Assembly: GCA_017937485.1 (NCBI GenBank)
Contig: JAGBDN010000019.1
Location: 62,001-126,000 of the forward strand
Reading direction: 5' to 3'
DNA: 64,000 nt
Source of the DNA: Thermoguttaceae bacterium
Lineage (GTDB): Bacteria; Planctomycetota; Planctomycetia; Pirellulales; Thermoguttaceae
Below, piece after piece: positions 57,756 through 64,000 of this stretch (positions are counted from its first letter, which is position 1; the number at the start of each line of letters is the position of its first letter). A model generated the notes under the pieces. It was not told where the DNA came from, did not search any database, and was given only the letters and a program-made list of their open reading frames with translations. The translations under genes and the position numbers were made by a program.

Positions 57756-57758
57756 ATA

Positions 57759-58556
57759 TTAAAACGTTGCCAACATAGTTCCCGAATAGCCGAATAGACG
57801 GCTAGCGTGCCCCGCAATTATCGCCTTACCTCGTTGCGAGTCGTTGAGTAACCAGAACTCGGCGTATTTATCGACCTCGTCGAGATGATCGCGCAAAACC
57901 TCAGCGGCCGCTCGAACCTTATTTTCATCGAAACAAGCGTCGTTAAAATCGCCGCGAACGACAAAACGGCGCCCCGTAACGTTCGCGATAATTTTTTCAT
58001 ATTTAGCGCGTTGAAATTTATACCCAAAAATTCCGCCGAAACGGTGGGGCTCGTTGAGTTTTTCGAGTTGTTCGAGCGTATCGGCTTCGATGAGGTCGTC
58101 GCATCCGAATTTGTCGACAAAATCCTCGGCGTCAAAACGAACGCCGAGTCCGTTAAAAAACGCCGCGACGCTCTCCGCAAGGCGGCGCTTAATGTCCGGG
58201 TTAACCCAAAAGAACGGCCGATTGTCTTTGTCTCCGTATTCCTCTTCGTATTCATCGCAGGTCAATTTTGAACTTTCACGAACCGCTTCGCAAAAGAAAC
58301 GGAGCGCCCCGGCAACCTCGGTAGGCGACGTTTCGTCAACCAGTCCGGACTCGCACAGAAAAAACTCGCGCTCGTCGAACGCGACAAGGCAGGTTTTATC
58401 GTCGTCTAACTGAAAGCGCTTCTTGTCGTAGTTCCAGTACAGAACGCGCGCCGCGTCGATACCGCCGGAGCAGACGCGTTTTTCAAATTCATCGACGTTA
58501 AACTTGCGACAGGAAATTTGGCGCTTCGAAGGTAAATAGAAACGAGTCGCGGTCAT
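57759..58556 (-). CDS. unknown phage protein (265 aa)
   Basis: Soluble acidic protein with no recognised domain (RLAESVAAFFNGLGVRFDAE...). It has its own strong promoter. The neighbouring ArdA-like and other acidic genes suggest an anti-defence or early-function block, but this is by position only. Confidence 0.65.
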   Translation of the reverse strand: MTATRFYLPSKRQISCRKFNVDEFEKRVCSGGIDAARVLYWNYDKKRFQLDDDKTCLVAFDEREFFLCESGLVDETSPTEVAGALRFFCEAVRESSKLTCDEYEEEYGDKDNRPFFWVNPDIKRRLAESVAAFFNGLGVRFDAEDFVDKFGCDDLIEADTLEQLEKLNEPHRFGGIFGYKFQRAKYEKIIANVTGRRFVVRGDFNDACFDENKVRAAAEVLRDHLDEVDKYAEFWLLNDSQRGKAIIAGHASRLFGYSGTMLATF

Positions 58557-58599
58557 TGTTTTAACTCCATTTAGTAGGGTTGTTTGTAATTATGCTATT

Positions 58600-58628
58600 A
58601 TCATAGCTCGGCTTGGTTATTTTGTCAA
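58600..58628 (-). promoter_or_regulatory. strong leftward promoter for the 58.5-54 kb block
   Basis: On the minus strand TTGACA and TATGAT are separated by exactly 17 nt, about 45 nt before the ATG at 58556. Confidence 0.75.
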
Positions 58629-58688
58629 TATAAAATTTTAAAATTTCTATTTATTTTTTTTAACGCAATCGTGGGGGCGGAATTGGGG

Positions 58689-58807
58689 CGAGTGTATCAA
58701 AATGATACACTGTTTCAAAACAATACACTCGAAAACCCTCGCGCGTGTGCGCGCACGCGTAATAATATATAAATATAATATATATAAAACGCGCGCGAGT
58801 GCGCGTG
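58689..58807. other. AT-rich, repeat-flanked region, possible replication origin
   Basis: A palindrome GTGTATC-AAAAT-GATACAC (58692-58710) is followed by a degenerate copy (58711-58728) and an outer repeat CGAGTGTAT / ATACACTCG. Then come alternating CG/GC runs (58740-58759), 30 bp of pure A/T (58760-58789), and another CG-rich run. This looks like an origin with a melting zone, or a regulatory region. No initiator protein gene is nearby on this side. Confidence 0.45.
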
Positions 58808-58821
58808 AAGGTTTCACGGAG

Positions 58822-58911
58822 TTAGGCGCGGAACGGGGCGCCGTCGAGGTCTCCGGCGAGCGCCAACGTCAAAGCGGCTTCTAGGACGCTCAAGCATTTT
58901 TCAACGTTCAT
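58822..58911 (-). CDS. very small protein (29 aa)
   Basis: GGAGG lies 7 nt before an ATG that overlaps the preceding stop (ATGA); MNVEKCLSVLEAALTLALAG onward. The good start signal supports it, but its length makes it uncertain. Confidence 0.35.
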   Translation of the reverse strand: MNVEKCLSVLEAALTLALAGDLDGAPFRA

Positions 58912-59270
58912 TTCACGACCTCCAAAATGCGCGCCGCGAGTTTGTGCCGTCCGCAAAAAATAACCGCGCCGCGACCACGTTTAAGCGAGCGATCGAGTCG
59001 TTCAGCGGCGGTCGAGCGGAGAGCGTCGAACGTCGGCCGCATTACGTTCCCTGAACTAAACCGGAACGACTCCGCAAGTTCAAACGCTTCACTACGTAAA
59101 TTTTCGGAAATTCGTTTGAGCGCCGACTTAAATTTCGGTTCGACGCGCTCGGCAGCAGCCAACGTAGCCGTTGCGCGAAGCAACAGCCGAAGGAATCGGA
59201 TTCGAACGGTAACCGGTGCCGCTTGAAGATCGTAGCCGTTGATAGATTTAATCAGTTCATTATAGTTCAT
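58908..59270 (-). CDS. unknown phage protein (120 aa)
   Basis: Starts MNYNELIKSINGYDLQAAPV at 59270, GGAG 8 nt upstream. Basic helical C-terminus. Opening similar to the 39-aa gene at 50062. Confidence 0.55.
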   Translation of the reverse strand: MNYNELIKSINGYDLQAAPVTVRIRFLRLLLRATATLAAAERVEPKFKSALKRISENLRSEAFELAESFRFSSGNVMRPTFDALRSTAAERLDRSLKRGRGAVIFCGRHKLAARILEVVK

Positions 59271-59471
59271 CGGATAAACTCCTATACCTTTTATTTCGCG
59301 CGAGGTTGCCGTTTCTAGGCGTTTTCGCGCTCGTTTTGATAGATTGTACCAGCGACCCCGCAAAACGCGTCAGACGCGACGCTATGGGCCTTAAAATCGA
59401 TTTTGTAAAAAACGGCGAATTTTAGCCGTTAGAACCCCGCCGACCAGTTAGAGTCGACGGCGTTAGGATTA

Positions 59472-59936
59472 TTAATACAGCTCGACGAAAACGCGGTAGT
59501 TGTCAGACCAAGAAAACCGTCCGGAAAAAACGACGTCGCGGCCGAATTTTTCGAAGTCAAAATACCAGCGATAACGCTCGGGGATTTCCTCTAAAACGCC
59601 GGTTTCCTCGGCGACAACCTCACCTAACGCTTTATAATCGTCTGAGCGGTCGGCGTCGGCGTTCCACCAGATACGATAATCGCCGTCGTCGAAAAGCTCG
59701 AGGGCTTCGCGAATTGTTACAGCTTCGGCGTCGTAAATCGCGTAAACGTCGCGTTTGTCGTAGTCGTCGAGGCCTTCCCAACGGTCGCGCGTTTCGTCAT
59801 CCTCGAAAAGATCGCAACCGCAGTCGGCTAAAAAAGGGTTGCGCAACTCCCATAGGTTAACAAGATCGTCAGTCGTCGGCGTTTTATATTCGCGCGAAAA
59901 GGTGTTGTATTCCGAAGTAGCGACGTAGTTAAACAT
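59472..59936 (-). CDS. ArdA-like antirestriction protein (154 aa)
   Basis: Very acidic throughout (CDLFEDDETRDRWEGLDDYD). The C-terminal part, AEAVTIREALELFDDGDY through IPERYRWYFDFEKFGRDVVFSG, follows the ArdA pattern (EALELYDNG..., IPEHLxNYIDYExxARD). ArdA mimics DNA and blocks type I restriction enzymes. The start at 59936 follows AAAGG. Assigned by pattern recognition. Confidence 0.65.
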   Translation of the reverse strand: MFNYVATSEYNTFSREYKTPTTDDLVNLWELRNPFLADCGCDLFEDDETRDRWEGLDDYDKRDVYAIYDAEAVTIREALELFDDGDYRIWWNADADRSDDYKALGEVVAEETGVLEEIPERYRWYFDFEKFGRDVVFSGRFSWSDNYRVFVELY

Positions 59937-60044
59937 AATCAAGCCTTTATAATGGTTAGTATTGTTAATGTTAAAATGAGTTACGAGGATTAGCGGGGCT
60001 TGCGGAGGCTAATTTTTTAATCTCCTGCGCGTGAAGGACTGCAA

Positions 60045-60332
60045 TTAAAATTCGAACAAAAAGTCGTCTTCTAGTGCGAGTTCGTTTTCGGCTTCGCGGG
60101 TCGTTTCGTCGACAATTTCCGCGATTTTTCCGGTCGAATCGACCCACGCGCCGACGACGGTTTCTCTTCCGGTGTCCCATAGCTCGACGTAATCGCTCGT
60201 AATTTCGAGGTCGGTTTCGTCGAACTCGCGCAAGACGGCGCCGGTCTCGTTGTCAATCCAGCAGAAATAAACGTCGCCGTTGCAGCCGAGAACGTTAGTA
60301 AGGTGAGCGTTATTATAATCGATGGTAACCAT
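60045..60332 (-). CDS. unknown acidic protein (95 aa)
   Basis: Start MVTIDYNNAHLTNVLGCNGD at 60332 after AGGAG. Rich in Glu/Asp, ending EDDFLFEF. Next to the ArdA-like gene, so possibly another DNA mimic; that is a guess. Confidence 0.55.
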   Translation of the reverse strand: MVTIDYNNAHLTNVLGCNGDVYFCWIDNETGAVLREFDETDLEITSDYVELWDTGRETVVGAWVDSTGKIAEIVDETTREAENELALEDDFLFEF

Positions 60333-60353
60333 TATATTAACTCCTATGCATTG

Positions 60354-60371
60354 CATATGATAAATCATATG
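60354..60371. promoter_or_regulatory. 18-bp palindrome, possible operator
   Basis: CATATGAT-AA-ATCATATG is a perfect palindrome overlapping a likely leftward promoter (minus-strand TTCAAA, 17 nt, TATCAT) for the acidic genes at 60.3-59.5 kb. Confidence 0.5.
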
Positions 60372-60503
60372 ATAACCATTTTGAAGGCTTTTCTTTTCCT
60401 TCTTGCCAATAACAATATCATACCACGTCTTCTTGCGCTTGCAATTTTAAAAACACGCTTTTTTGAATTTTCCCATTATTTTTTTATTTCGCAAAAATTT
60501 TAT

Positions 60504-60532
60504 TTGGAACGGCGCTTGACGCGTGTTATAAT
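60504..60532 (+). promoter_or_regulatory. rightward (late) promoter
   Basis: TTGGAA and a perfect TATAAT are separated by 17 nt. GAGGGGGG and the ATG at 60555 follow closely. Confidence 0.65.
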
Positions 60533-60554
60533 CCCCACCAAAGAGGGGGGTTAA

Positions 60555-61574
60555 ATGGAAAAACCGGAACAAAACGAATTTTTAGAGGTTGAACGGCGTT
60601 TTTCCGAGGCCGTCGACGCCTATAATAACTGGATTGCCGACGAAAACGAGGAAACCGCGCCGCCGAAATTTTGGGCCGCCGCGCTCGACGTCGCCGCCGC
60701 CGTCGCGAAAAACAACGCCGCGCCGCGCTTTTTAGCCGCGCGAAAACCGTTCGCCGTTTTCGTCGCCGCCGTCGCCCCGTTTTTGACGCGCCGCCGCGAC
60801 AACCGCGCCTTAATCGACTCGAAACAAGCCTCCGTCGACTCCGCAATCTGGACAGCCTGGCGCGATATTTGCGCGACGCTTGACGCGTTCGACGCAAGCC
60901 GACGCCGCGCCGTATCTTCCGCGACGCGATCGACTCGCTCAATTGCGGAGCTTCGTAAAATCGGCGTTTCAAGCCGCCAAATTTGCCGGATCGTCGGCTT
61001 TTGGCGCGACGACGACGTTGGCGGCTCCCCCGACCTAAACCGGCTCGCGCGGGCCGAAAGCGGCGACGCTAGCGCGTTTGACGCGCCTTCCAGCGGGCCC
61101 CGAAATTATAGTGAATCGCCCGCCGCCGACCCAGCTTCCCCCCCTCCCGAAACGGACGTCGAAAATGTTAAGGAAAATTTTACCGATCCCCTTGATTTCT
61201 ACATTTTGGAGGGTATGCCGCTTCGGCAAATTGCCGGGCGTTTTAATCTTGACGTCGAAACCGTTCGTCAACGCTTCGCGGAGCTTGGCGTTTTTCAAGC
61301 CGACGGGGTAATTTCTTTGACTCCCCGCGCTCAACTTGCCGCCAAGGCGTGGCTTCAAGAAAATCCGGGCGGCTCTTACGCGGATTGCGCGGAGGCGGTT
61401 TCTTCGGCTAATAAGCCGGTGAGCGGCGAGGACGTCGCGGCGTTTGTCGAACGCCTTCAAGAAAGTGAAGGGTTGGACGAAATTTATAGTGAAATCGGAA
61501 ACGAAGAAAACGTTTTGCCGGGTTCCGAAACCGACGCTCAAATTGTTGAAGGTAAAAAACGCCGGAAGAAGTAA
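60555..61574 (+). CDS. HTH-containing protein upstream of terminase (339 aa)
   Basis: Helical protein with an Ala-rich N-terminal half, HTH-like segments (SIAELRKIGVSSRQICRIVGF and MPLRQIAGRFNLDVETVRQRF) and a basic end (GKKRRKK). By position it may help packaging or regulate late genes. A C7 run at 61138-61144 is in frame. Confidence 0.6.
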   Translation: MEKPEQNEFLEVERRFSEAVDAYNNWIADENEETAPPKFWAAALDVAAAVAKNNAAPRFLAARKPFAVFVAAVAPFLTRRRDNRALIDSKQASVDSAIWTAWRDICATLDAFDASRRRAVSSATRSTRSIAELRKIGVSSRQICRIVGFWRDDDVGGSPDLNRLARAESGDASAFDAPSSGPRNYSESPAADPASPPPETDVENVKENFTDPLDFYILEGMPLRQIAGRFNLDVETVRQRFAELGVFQADGVISLTPRAQLAAKAWLQENPGGSYADCAEAVSSANKPVSGEDVAAFVERLQESEGLDEIYSEIGNEENVLPGSETDAQIVEGKKRRKK

Positions 61575-61583
61575 CGGGAAAAC

Positions 61584-61646
61584 GACCGGTTCGAGGCGAC
61601 AGTTGTTTCACCAAACGACGGGCGGGTTCGACTCCCGCAACCGGTT
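61584..61646 (+). ncRNA. tRNA-like element g (late operon)
   Basis: The only element on the plus strand. An 8-bp stem GACCGGTT / AACCGGTT (one G-U pair) stacks on the 5-bp T-stem GCGGG / CCCGC with loop TTCGACT. A 30-nt insert replaces the D and anticodon arms and holds a hairpin GTTGT / ACGAC with loop TTCACCAA. It lies between the stop at 61574 and the next ATG at 61659. Confidence 0.65.
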
Positions 61647-61658
61647 TTATTAAACGCT

Positions 61659-62288
61659 ATGGACGAATACGAAAAGCAAGACGGATTTAGCGGAGGCGAG
61701 GACGTCGACGTCCTTGATTCTTTCAGTGTCTCCGTTGAAAAAGAAACGGAGCCTATCGATATTGTCGATCCCGTTCCGGTTCCTGCTTGTTTGGCGGTAA
61801 GCGATGCGGCGCGAAAAGATTTTTTGGCCGCTCTTTCCAAGGGGACAAAAGGCCGAACTGACGTCGCGTATAAAGACCCGGAAAAAGAAGGTCTTTACGT
61901 CCTTAAAGGCGTTAGCGAAGAACAGCTTGAAGCCGCTATGGACAAGGTGGTTTTCGGCTCGACGATTTCAAAAGAGGCGGCTCGACTAAACGTCCCCGCC
62001 AAAAATTTGGCCCGCGCAATTAACTCGCGTTATCGTTTAAGGCGGCTTAGGGCGTGGCAAAAAGACGTCGACTACGACCTTATCCGCGTCGAACGACTCC
62101 TTGAAATTTCTTACGCCGAAATGGAAAACGAGCCGTCGCCGAAGTGGGCCAAGGTTATTCTTGACATTTTGGCGTATCGCGCTCGCGTCCTCGGATTAGA
62201 GAAAAACGAGATCACGCGCGAAACGTTCCGAATTGCCTCAACCGGTGCAGAAGCGATTTGTATGGAAATCATTAAAGACAAATTATGA
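61659..62288 (+). CDS. terminase small subunit-like protein (209 aa)
   Basis: The middle contains a DNA-binding-like segment (STISKEAARLNVPAKNLARAI) followed by a helical C-terminal part. It directly precedes and overlaps (ATGA) the terminase large subunit. The role follows mostly from position. Confidence 0.7.
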   Translation: MDEYEKQDGFSGGEDVDVLDSFSVSVEKETEPIDIVDPVPVPACLAVSDAARKDFLAALSKGTKGRTDVAYKDPEKEGLYVLKGVSEEQLEAAMDKVVFGSTISKEAARLNVPAKNLARAINSRYRLRRLRAWQKDVDYDLIRVERLLEISYAEMENEPSPKWAKVILDILAYRARVLGLEKNEITRETFRIASTGAEAICMEIIKDKL

Positions 62289-63919
62289 CGGACATTTTAA
62301 AGGGCGTTGAAAAGATCAAGGAAGGCTTGAAGAAAAAAGCCAATCCTCGACTTAAAGCGTTCCTTGAATCTGTCGTTGAAGAAGCGAAAAAGAAATATCC
62401 GCCTTCGCTTGTCCAGTCTAAGGTAATGAAGTTTCTGCGGCGTCCCGACGTCCGCGATATTCTTGACCGCTTTGAGAACGAGGCGTTTTTTAACTTCGTT
62501 CCGCGTCCCGACGACCCCGCAAACTTCGACCAGCAACACTCGTTTTGCTACAACCGCGATTCCGTCGCTTTTCTCATTGGAGGGAACGCGGCTGGAACGA
62601 CCGAAGCGGCGGCGTTTAAAACCGCTTTATTTGTTCTCCAACAACAACGCCCTCCGCGCCGAGACACTCCTTTTTGGATTCTTTCAAACACCTACGCGCA
62701 AGTTTGCGGGACGTGTTGGCAAGAAAAACTCCTTGGGCACGGCCATATCCCAAAATCGGAAATTGACTGGCCTCGCGTCAGTTGGATTTCGCGGGCGAAA
62801 GGGTGGCCTGAACGCGTTCCTCTTCTTCCGTGGCCTAGGCAAAAAGGCCAAAGAGAAGACACGAACTGGTGTCTGGAATTTAAGAGTTACGACCAAGGGC
62901 GCGAAGCCCTTCAAGCGCGGTCTATCGGCGGTTTCTGGTTTTCGGAGCAATTCCCGGAAGACGTCTTCCTTGAAACGTTTCGCGGTTGCCGCGAATACAT
63001 GTTTCTCGGCGGCCAATTTTGCGAGTTCACGCCGATCGACCCCGCTTACTGTCTTTGGATTGAACGCGTAATGGAGAACCCCCCAAAAGGGTGGGCTTTT
63101 TATCGCGCGAACACCCAAAAAAACGCCGTGAACTTGGCGGACGGTTGGTACGATCAGTTCTTTGGAAGCGTTTCCGACGAAATGCGCGACGTCCGTTTAA
63201 CCGGGGCTCTTGCGAGTTTCGAGGGAGTTATTTATCCTGAATTTCTCCCGGCGGTTCACGTTATCGACTCTTACGAGATTCCTGACGGCGTTTACCATTT
63301 CCGTTCCATCGACTGGGGCGCTTCCGCAGAACACCCGTTTGTTTGCCTTTGGGGGTGCGTCGACGGCGAGGGTGTTTGGACGATTTACGACGAGTACTGG
63401 AACACGTCTCAAAAACGTCTTTTAAGCGACCACATCAAAGAAATTAAAACGCGTTCCATCGAGTGGGGATATCCTGCGAAAGACGACGGGTATAATCCTT
63501 ATTTCGGTTCGTGTTTCGCCGACCCGTCCCGCCCGGATAATATCAATGCTTTCAACGCCGCCGGGATTTGGATTGAACCTGCGTCCAACCACGTTTATAA
63601 AGGCATTGACTGCGTTCGCGCCGCTTTGAAAGTAAATGCCGCGACTCGGCGCCCAAAACTTCGCATTCTTGGTCATTGCAAGCATCTTGTTGAAGAAATG
63701 CGAACGTATCGATGGCGACGTTCAAAAAAAGAGTCGGACGGCGGCACGTTGAACCCGGCGTCTGCGGCTCCCGCTCCGTTAAAACGCAACGACGACACGG
63801 TGGACGCGCTTAGGTATATGCTTTACTCTTATCAATGCCAAAACGGCGGACTTGCCCCGTGGGACACGAAACGTTCCTACGAACACGGTTGGTCGAAAGG
63901 CGTTTGGGGGGGCAAATGA
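62285..63919 (+). CDS. terminase large subunit (544 aa)
   Basis: The packaging ATPase/nuclease of the phage. The ATPase P-loop reads FLIGGNAAGTTEAAAF where GGNQSGKT is usual, so the Walker A Lys is replaced by Thr. The nuclease half is clear: FRSIDWGASAEHPFVC, FADPSRPDNINAF and the closing RNDDTVDALRYML. It ends in a G7 run (63906-63912). Confidence 0.92.
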   Translation: MTDILKGVEKIKEGLKKKANPRLKAFLESVVEEAKKKYPPSLVQSKVMKFLRRPDVRDILDRFENEAFFNFVPRPDDPANFDQQHSFCYNRDSVAFLIGGNAAGTTEAAAFKTALFVLQQQRPPRRDTPFWILSNTYAQVCGTCWQEKLLGHGHIPKSEIDWPRVSWISRAKGWPERVPLLPWPRQKGQREDTNWCLEFKSYDQGREALQARSIGGFWFSEQFPEDVFLETFRGCREYMFLGGQFCEFTPIDPAYCLWIERVMENPPKGWAFYRANTQKNAVNLADGWYDQFFGSVSDEMRDVRLTGALASFEGVIYPEFLPAVHVIDSYEIPDGVYHFRSIDWGASAEHPFVCLWGCVDGEGVWTIYDEYWNTSQKRLLSDHIKEIKTRSIEWGYPAKDDGYNPYFGSCFADPSRPDNINAFNAAGIWIEPASNHVYKGIDCVRAALKVNAATRRPKLRILGHCKHLVEEMRTYRWRRSKKESDGGTLNPASAAPAPLKRNDDTVDALRYMLYSYQCQNGGLAPWDTKRSYEHGWSKGVWGGK

Positions 63920-64000
63920 GTTATCGAGACGCGGCGAGAGATTCCGACGATTCAGCGGACGAATACCGAAGACAGTACGGAGAGGCCGAAGGAAACGGCA
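63916..64000 (+). CDS. start of probable portal protein gene (cut by window edge)
   Basis: ATG overlaps the terminase stop (ATGA). The first 28 residues (MSYRDAARDSDDSADEYRRQ...) are charged. Portal is the usual next gene, but nothing in the visible sequence proves it. Confidence 0.45.
   Translation, partial: MSYRDAARDSDDSADEYRRQYGEAEGNG

Noticed and set aside
58702-58884. A 60-codon plus-strand frame in the AT-rich region
   Set aside because: It crosses the palindromes and the A/T block, with low-complexity translation and no Shine-Dalgarno.
1-64000. CRISPR arrays or diversity-generating retroelements
   Set aside because: I saw no regularly spaced repeats and no reverse transcriptase. The FGE-like gene could have been a retroelement target, but nothing supports that.

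Overview
The window looks like the chromosome of a planctomycete (Planctomycetota, possibly a gut lineage) with a long prophage in it. The best lineage marker is a DUF1559 pseudopilin-like protein (20282-21277) followed by a small secreted lipoprotein (21418-21834), a pairing typical of this phylum. The lineage is inferred, not proven.

Host part, 1 to about 25.76 kb. Four head-to-tail BspA-like leucine-rich-repeat genes lie on the minus strand (1-7095, the first cut by the window edge). They share an N-terminal module and a C-terminal cap and show no signal peptide. Next come hisH, a fused acyltransferase/AMP-ligase, a DUF1015 protein, ahcY, and a metal-type ABC ATPase, all on the minus strand. 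The plus strand carries dnaB and an SDR epimerase. A minus-strand TPR protein with a Cys/His-rich insert follows. Then come the DUF1559 gene, the lipoprotein, cysS and holB on the plus strand. Host regulatory features include a possible H-type pseudoknot in the ahcY leader and three ATAAG-N5-CTTAT-type boxes upstream of the ABC ATPase.

Prophage, about 25.76 kb to beyond 64 kb. It enters within a sulfatase-modifying-factor (SUMF1/FGE-like) gene just after its conserved PTEAEW motif; attR lies outside the window. Most genes from 25.9 to 50.2 kb run leftward. They include integrase, C5 and N6 methyltransferases, a PAPS-reductase-like protein, SSB, ThyX, helicase loader, DnaD-like protein, ERCC4 nuclease, RecT, YqaJ exonuclease, sliding clamp, a CsrA homologue, a secreted CAP protein and many small unknowns. 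A divergent promoter pair at 50.22-50.32 kb, with matching operators inside both spacers, is the likely lysogeny switch. To its right lie three tandem XRE regulators, dCTP deaminase, a Tad2/DUF2829-like candidate and a second C5 methyltransferase. A leftward block (54.1-60.3 kb) follows, with a phage DnaB closely resembling the host DnaB, an ArdA-like DNA mimic and an AT-rich origin-like region. Rightward late genes start at 60.5 kb: terminase small and large subunits and the beginning of a probable portal gene.

The most unusual feature is a family of six tRNA-like elements at prophage gene junctions (41.56, 42.80, 45.07, 48.02, 57.72 and 61.58 kb). Each has a complete acceptor-like stem stacked directly on a T-arm with the loop TTCGACT. 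The D and anticodon arms are reduced or replaced by a linker of 10-36 nt. Two are identical. They have the shape of minimal RNase P / RNase Z substrates and may act as RNA-processing punctuation. One stands immediately before a normal tRNA-Leu(UAA). A second theme is long G tracts inside genes: G12 in the DUF1559 gene, G9 in the PAPS-reductase-like gene, and G8 in a Dam-type methyltransferase and in the CAP gene. Two of these genes are currently out of frame, which suggests either phase variation or homopolymer sequencing error.
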